Shown: positions 6,542-9,958 of the stretch, in pieces | Position numbering within the stretch: position 1 is the stretch's first letter | Layout: each line of letters begins with the position of its first letter | Source: Alphaproteobacteria bacterium | GTDB lineage: Bacteria > Pseudomonadota > Alphaproteobacteria > SP197 | Reading direction: 5' to 3' | DNA length: 9,958 nt | Assembly (NCBI GenBank): GCA_022822575.1 | Contig: JAJEBJ010000111.1 | Coordinates: forward strand, 1-9,958 | Made by a program: the position numbers and the translations under genes | The notes under the pieces: generated by a model | The model's database searches: none | What the model saw: only the letters and a program-made list of their open reading frames with translations | What the model was told of the DNA's origin: nothing

Positions 6542-8196
6542 TGAGCGACATCAGCAACGACACCATCGAAGCGGCCGAGGCCGTGCTCGGCGTGCGCTAC
6601 AGCGAGTCGGAACGCACGCTGATGCGCGACAACCTTGCGCCGCAGATCGAGAACGCCAGAAGACGCAGGGCGCTCGTCTTTGCCAACGATCTCGGTCCCG
6701 CCACCCGGTTTGATCCGCGGTTGCCCGGATTCCGGGCGCCGCCGCCCGGGCCTCCCCCCGTCTGGCGGGATCGCGATGTGCAACCGCTTCCCGAATCGGA
6801 CGAGGATATCGCCTTTGCCCCGGTTCACACGCTCTCGGGGTGGATCCGGTCGGGCGCCCTCACCAGCCGCCGGCTTGTCGGAATCTGTCTTGACCGGATC
6901 GAGCGCCTGGCCGGGCGCCTCGAGTGTTTCGTTACGGTCACGGGCGAGAGGGCTCTCGCCGAGGCCGATGCCATGGATGCCATGACGCGTGCCGGCCACT
7001 GGCAGGGGCCGCTTCACGGCATTCCCTATGCGCTGAAGGATCTCTTCGATGCGCGGGACACCAGGACGACCTGGGGAGCCGAGCCCTTCCAGGACCGGAT
7101 CGCGGACGGCGATGCCGCGGTGGTGACGAGACTGCGCCAGGCCGGTGCCGTGCTGCTTGGCAAGTCGACCGTCGGCGCCCTCGCCTATGGCGACATTTGG
7201 TTCGGCGGCAAGACCCGCAATCCCTGGAACCTCAACGAGGGAGCGAGCGGATCGAGTGCCGGTTCGGCAGCGGCGACCGCGGCCGGGCTGTGCGCCTTTT
7301 CCATCGGCACGGAGACCCTGGGCTCCATCACCTCGCCCTCGGAACGCTGCGGCACGACGGGGCTGAGGCCCACCTTCGGGCGCGTGTCGCGCACCGGCGG
7401 GATGGCGCTCTGCTGGTCGCTCGACAAGGTGGGGCCGATCTGCCGCACCGTCGAGGACACCGGCTTCGTGCTGGCAGCCATCAACGGCGGCGATGCGACG
7501 GATCCGGGCTCCATCGACATGCCGTTCAGCCACGACGCGACACGGCCGCCGGAGGGTTTGCGCCTTGGCTGGTTGCCTCAAGCCTACGAAGGCGACGATG
7601 TGACGGATGTCGACCGCCAGGCGCTAGAGGCCGTGCGCTCGCTCTTCCCCTCGATTCGCGAGGTGAACCTGCCTGACCTTCCCTACGACACCTTGATCGC
7701 GGTGCTCTATGCGGAAGCCGCTGCGGCCTTCGAGAACCTCACGCTCGTTGACATCGATGACACCCTGACGCGCCAGGACGAGGGAGCCTGGCCGAATGCC
7801 TTCCGCAAGGCACGTTTTCTGTCGGCGGTGGATCACGTGCAGTTCGACCGTCTGCGCCGCCTGGTGATGGAGGCGCTCGACGTGCTGTTCACGGAGGTCG
7901 ACGTGCTCGTCGGTCCGTTCTCTACCGGTCCGATGCTGGTGGCGAGCAATTTCACCGGCCATCCCTGTCTGCACTTGAGGTGCGGTTTCGAGAACCTGGC
8001 GACCCGCTCGGAACTCTCGCTGGCAGAAGGGCGGCTCGAACTCGGCCATGCAACCTCATCGGAACGCACGTTCACCGTGCCCCGCGGTCTCTCGCTGTGG
8101 GCCGGACTCTTCCGCGAATCGCTCCTTCTTCATGTCGGTGAATCCCTGGAACGCCTGTTCGATGTCCACCACCGCCGGCCGACCCTTGCCACCTGA
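6541..8196 (+). CDS. Amidase signature family hydrolase with N-terminal extension
   Basis: Amidase of the amidase-signature family, 551 residues, expected to hydrolyse a carboxamide in the cytoplasm; no signal peptide is seen. The Ser-cisSer-Lys triad can be placed: K166 in YALKDLF, S238 in ASGSSAGSAAA and nucleophile S262 in GTETLGSITSP. The 24-residue spacing between the two serines matches the family. The nucleophile loop has LGS where most members have GGS. Residues 1-95 precede the usual domain: a helical, charged stretch (about 7-45) somewhat like GatC, then a proline-rich linker (65-75). ATG 6541 shares its A with the upstream stop, and GAGG sits 5 nt before it; the adjacent ATG 6538 would add one residue. 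Position directly after a full importer suggests it acts on the imported compound. GatA is a poor alternative because gatB and gatC are absent. The true substrate is unknown. Confidence 0.92.
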   Translation: MSDISNDTIEAAEAVLGVRYSESERTLMRDNLAPQIENARRRRALVFANDLGPATRFDPRLPGFRAPPPGPPPVWRDRDVQPLPESDEDIAFAPVHTLSGWIRSGALTSRRLVGICLDRIERLAGRLECFVTVTGERALAEADAMDAMTRAGHWQGPLHGIPYALKDLFDARDTRTTWGAEPFQDRIADGDAAVVTRLRQAGAVLLGKSTVGALAYGDIWFGGKTRNPWNLNEGASGSSAGSAAATAAGLCAFSIGTETLGSITSPSERCGTTGLRPTFGRVSRTGGMALCWSLDKVGPICRTVEDTGFVLAAINGGDATDPGSIDMPFSHDATRPPEGLRLGWLPQAYEGDDVTDVDRQALEAVRSLFPSIREVNLPDLPYDTLIAVLYAEAAAAFENLTLVDIDDTLTRQDEGAWPNAFRKARFLSAVDHVQFDRLRRLVMEALDVLFTEVDVLVGPFSTGPMLVASNFTGHPCLHLRCGFENLATRSELSLAEGRLELGHATSSERTFTVPRGLSLWAGLFRESLLLHVGESLERLFDVHHRRPTLAT

Positions 8197-8800
8197 GACG
8201 GCGCCCCTGGTGCTCGCCTCCGCGAGTGCGTCAAGACGGCAACTGCTGCACGATGCGGGCGTGCGGTTCCGGGTCGTGCCGCCTGCCGTCGACGAGGCTG
8301 CGCTGCGCCGGGACCTCGAAGCCCGCGCCACGCCGCTTGCCGACATGGCCATGGTCCTGGCGTGGGAGAAGGCTCTTGCCGTCAGCCGGGATGAGCCCGG
8401 CGCCCTTGTTCTCGGGGCCGACCAGATGCTCGAATGCGACGGGCGCCGACTCGACAAGGCAAAGGACATGGCCGAGGCCCGCCGGCATCTCGAGGCGCTC
8501 CAGGGACGCACCCACAGGCTTGTGACCGCCACCGTGCTGGTGGCCGACGGCGAACCGGGCTGGCATCACACGGAGACGTCCATGCTGACGATGCGCTCCC
8601 TTGATGACGACTCGCTGACGGCCTACATGGCCGCTGCCGGAGAACGCATTCTCGCAAGCGTGGGCTGCTACCAGGTCGAGGGGTGCGGAATCAGGCTGTT
8701 CGAACGGATCGAGGGCGACTGGCATGCCATCATCGGGCTGCCGCTCCTCGCCGTGCTCAACGAACTTGACGCGAGGGGGGCGCTCGGCCCGTGGGACTGA
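8162..8800 (+). CDS. maf: Maf family nucleotide pyrophosphatase (YceF-like subgroup suspected)
   Basis: Maf/HAM1-fold nucleoside triphosphate pyrophosphatase, 212 residues, which hydrolyses modified or pyrimidine NTPs to NMP and pyrophosphate. Family marks are the N-terminal LASASASRRQLL (18-29), W68-E-K-A, GADQ at 85-88 with the likely catalytic D87, LDKAKDMAEAR (98-107), LQGRTH (113-118), GCYQVEG (168-174) and IGLPL (191-195). The ADQ motif, rather than ADT/SDT, recalls the YceF (m7GTP) group more than the YhdE/BsMaf (dTTP/UTP) group; this subgroup call is tentative. ATG 8162 puts MSTTAGRP before the conserved core and overlaps the amidase end by 35 bp. ATG 8132 is also in frame but adds ten residues without family support. 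Neither start has a clear ribosome site, so coupling to amidase translation is likely. Pairing with aroE is common in Alphaproteobacteria. Confidence 0.9.
   Translation: MSTTAGRPLPPETAPLVLASASASRRQLLHDAGVRFRVVPPAVDEAALRRDLEARATPLADMAMVLAWEKALAVSRDEPGALVLGADQMLECDGRRLDKAKDMAEARRHLEALQGRTHRLVTATVLVADGEPGWHHTETSMLTMRSLDDDSLTAYMAAAGERILASVGCYQVEGCGIRLFERIEGDWHAIIGLPLLAVLNELDARGALGPWD
8773..8780 (+). promoter_or_regulatory. Ribosome binding site of aroE inside maf
   Basis: GAGGGGGG, with a 10-nt spacer to the GTG at 8791. It lies within the last codons of maf and supports the GTG start of aroE, for which no nearby ATG exists in frame. Confidence 0.5.
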
Positions 8801-9630
8801 CCGGAAGTGCGCGCGTCGCCGGCGTCATGGGCTGGCCAGTGGCCCATTCGCGATCCCCTCTCCTGCACGGCCATTGGCTCGAGACCTGCGGTATCGACGG
8901 CGCCTATGTGCCCCTTGCAGTGCCGCCGCACCGTTTCGAGGCCGCCTTCAGGGCCCTGCCGTTTCTCGGCTTCAGGGGCTGCAACGTGACCTTGCCGCAC
9001 AAGGAGAAGGCCCTGGCGCTCGCCGACAGCGCTGACGATCTCTCAAGGCGGATCGGCGCTGCCAACACGATTGTCGTCGCCGATGACGGCTCTCTCGCGG
9101 CGACCAACACGGATGCCTTCGGGTTCCTCGAGAACCTGAAGAGCCGGGCCCCCGGGTGGCGGCGAGACCGGCCAGCCCTGGTGCTGGGAGCTGGTGGATC
9201 GGCTCGCGCCGTCGTCGTTGCCCTCCTCGATGAGGGCGTCCGGGAGGTGCGTATCGCCAACCGGACCCTCGAGCGCGCCCTGGCGCTCGTCGAACGCTTC
9301 GGGCCTTCGGTGACGGCCGTGCCCTGGGATGAACGGACCTCAGCTGGCGACGGCGTTCATCTGGTGGTCAACACCACCCAGCTCGGCATGACCGGACAAC
9401 CGGAACTCGATTTCGCACTCGATGGCCTGGAAGGCGAGGCGGTGGTCTGCGATCTCGTCTACGCGCCGCTCGTCACGGATCTGCTGCACCGCGCCCGGCA
9501 GCGCGGACACGTCACGGTCGATGGCCTCGGCATGCTGCTCCACCAGGCGCGGCCCGGATTTGCCGCATGGTTCGGCGTCGATCCAACCGTGACAGAGGCC
9601 CTTCGCTCCATCGTGTCACAGGGACTGTGA
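8791..9630 (+). CDS. aroE: Shikimate 5-dehydrogenase (NADP+)
   Basis: Reversible NADPH-dependent reduction of 3-dehydroshikimate to shikimate, step four of the shikimate pathway, in the cytoplasm. The protein has 279 residues, normal for AroE. Shikimate-binding residues are S20 and S22 (HSRSPLLH), N65 and T67 (CNVTLPHK), N92 (AANT) and Q252. The catalytic pair is K71 and D108 (TNTDAFG). The NADP fold has the glycine loop VLGAGGSARA (131-140) and N157-R-T, which in the family reads the 2'-phosphate and so favours NADP over NAD. Y224 in LVYAP and DGLGMLLHQ (244-252) complete the pattern. The start is GTG at 8791, overlapping the maf stop by 10 bp, with a G-rich ribosome site inside maf. In many Alphaproteobacteria coaE and dnaQ follow aroE; here an opposing gene follows instead. 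This is the last gene of the rightward train. Confidence 0.96.
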   Translation: MGLTGSARVAGVMGWPVAHSRSPLLHGHWLETCGIDGAYVPLAVPPHRFEAAFRALPFLGFRGCNVTLPHKEKALALADSADDLSRRIGAANTIVVADDGSLAATNTDAFGFLENLKSRAPGWRRDRPALVLGAGGSARAVVVALLDEGVREVRIANRTLERALALVERFGPSVTAVPWDERTSAGDGVHLVVNTTQLGMTGQPELDFALDGLEGEAVVCDLVYAPLVTDLLHRARQRGHVTVDGLGMLLHQARPGFAAWFGVDPTVTEALRSIVSQGL

Positions 9631-9752
9631 TGCGGCCGACCCCACGGGACGTTGCGGGGGCCTCCTCGCAGTGCATGCGATCATCCGGAACTGCCATGAG
9701 GGCTGAGGCTCTCTCGACTGGCGCAGACCACGTCGTGGGATAGATACGCCGT

Positions 9753-9782
9753 TCAGGCTCGCGAAGACACCGGCCAGCCTGA
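9753..9782. other. Inverted repeat at the convergent gene ends
   Basis: TCAGGCT (9753-9759) and AGCCTGA (9776-9782) form a perfect 7-bp stem with a 16-nt loop, covering the stop codon of the minus-strand gene and lying 122 bp after aroE. No T-run follows on either strand, so it is at best a weak or Rho-assisted end signal, and chance is possible. Confidence 0.25.
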
Positions 9783-9958
9783 GGGTGCCTCCGCCTTGTT
9801 CCGGTCCTCGGGCGTGTCCATGGCGAACATGTCCTCGAGCGCATAGATCGTCTTCTGCGGTATCCGTTCGACGGGGTAGTAGCGGCTGATGATGTCAAGT
9901 GCGGCATCAGGCTCAGTGAGGTTGAGGTAACGCAGGAGAAAGCGCACTTCGTCGATGT
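9753..9958 (-). CDS. Unrecognised protein, C-terminal 67 residues only (5' end beyond window)
   Basis: An open minus-strand frame enters from the right edge and ends at the TGA at 9753-9755. I do not recognise the protein. The visible part opens with IDEVRFLLRYLNL and continues with EPDAALDIISRYYPVER, IPQKTIYALEDMF and a charged tail (DTPEDRNKAEAP). It looks soluble and probably helical up to about residue 48, then disordered; there is no membrane span or cysteine. An in-frame GTG at 9945-9947 could in principle start a 64-residue protein, but the frame is open to the edge and no ribosome site is visible, so a gene that continues is more likely. It converges on aroE with a 122-bp gap. No function is proposed. 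Confidence 0.6.
   Translation of the reverse strand, partial: IDEVRFLLRYLNLTEPDAALDIISRYYPVERIPQKTIYALEDMFAMDTPEDRNKAEAPSGWPVSSRA

Noticed and set aside
6331..7581. Long minus-strand open frame (416 codons) antisense to the second ATPase and amidase
   Set aside because: Composition is that of a GC-rich shadow frame, with no recognisable domain, and both plus-strand genes have intact family motifs over the same span.
9630..9740. Short plus-strand frame starting at an ATG that overlaps the aroE stop (36 codons)
   Set aside because: The TGATG overlap is attractive, but the peptide has no family motif, is not the start of CoaE, and there is no supporting ribosome site.

Overview
The window looks like a piece of a GC-rich alphaproteobacterial chromosome. 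The evidence is a strongly G/C-biased third codon position, proteins of proteobacterial type, and a maf-aroE gene pair, which is a familiar chromosomal neighbourhood in Alphaproteobacteria. I see no insertion sequence, phage gene, CRISPR array, tRNA or rRNA. No gap between genes exceeds about 190 bp, so coding density is high.

The left part (about 1-1204) is on the minus strand. It holds the N-terminal part of a CpaA-type prepilin peptidase that runs off the left edge, and a complete SRAP/YedK (HMCES-like) gene for protecting abasic DNA sites. A 188-bp divergent promoter region (1205-1392) follows. It carries three copies of the hexamer TGCATC/GATGCA and a weak candidate promoter.

The centre and right (1393-9630) form one rightward gene train: periplasmic solute-binding protein, two inner-membrane permeases, two ATPases, an amidase, Maf and AroE. 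The first five make a complete peptide/nickel (Dpp/Opp-type) ABC importer. The amidase follows the second ATPase with stop and start overlapping, and it has no signal peptide, so the simplest reading is import of an amide or peptide-like compound followed by hydrolysis in the cytoplasm. Maf (nucleotide pyrophosphatase) and AroE (shikimate dehydrogenase) are housekeeping genes; they overlap the amidase and each other and probably ride on the same transcript. The only sizeable gap in the train, between the binding protein and the first permease, contains a perfect 10-bp GC hairpin.

At the right edge an unrecognised gene on the minus strand converges on aroE and is cut by the window end; only its C-terminal 67 residues are visible.

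The most interesting items are the importer-amidase cassette of unknown substrate, the hairpin next to a permease start without a Shine-Dalgarno, the repeated hexamers upstream of the binding protein, the unequal C-termini of the two ATPases, and the N-terminal extension and altered nucleophile loop of the amidase. Nothing here proves a new system; the substrate of the cassette is the real open question.
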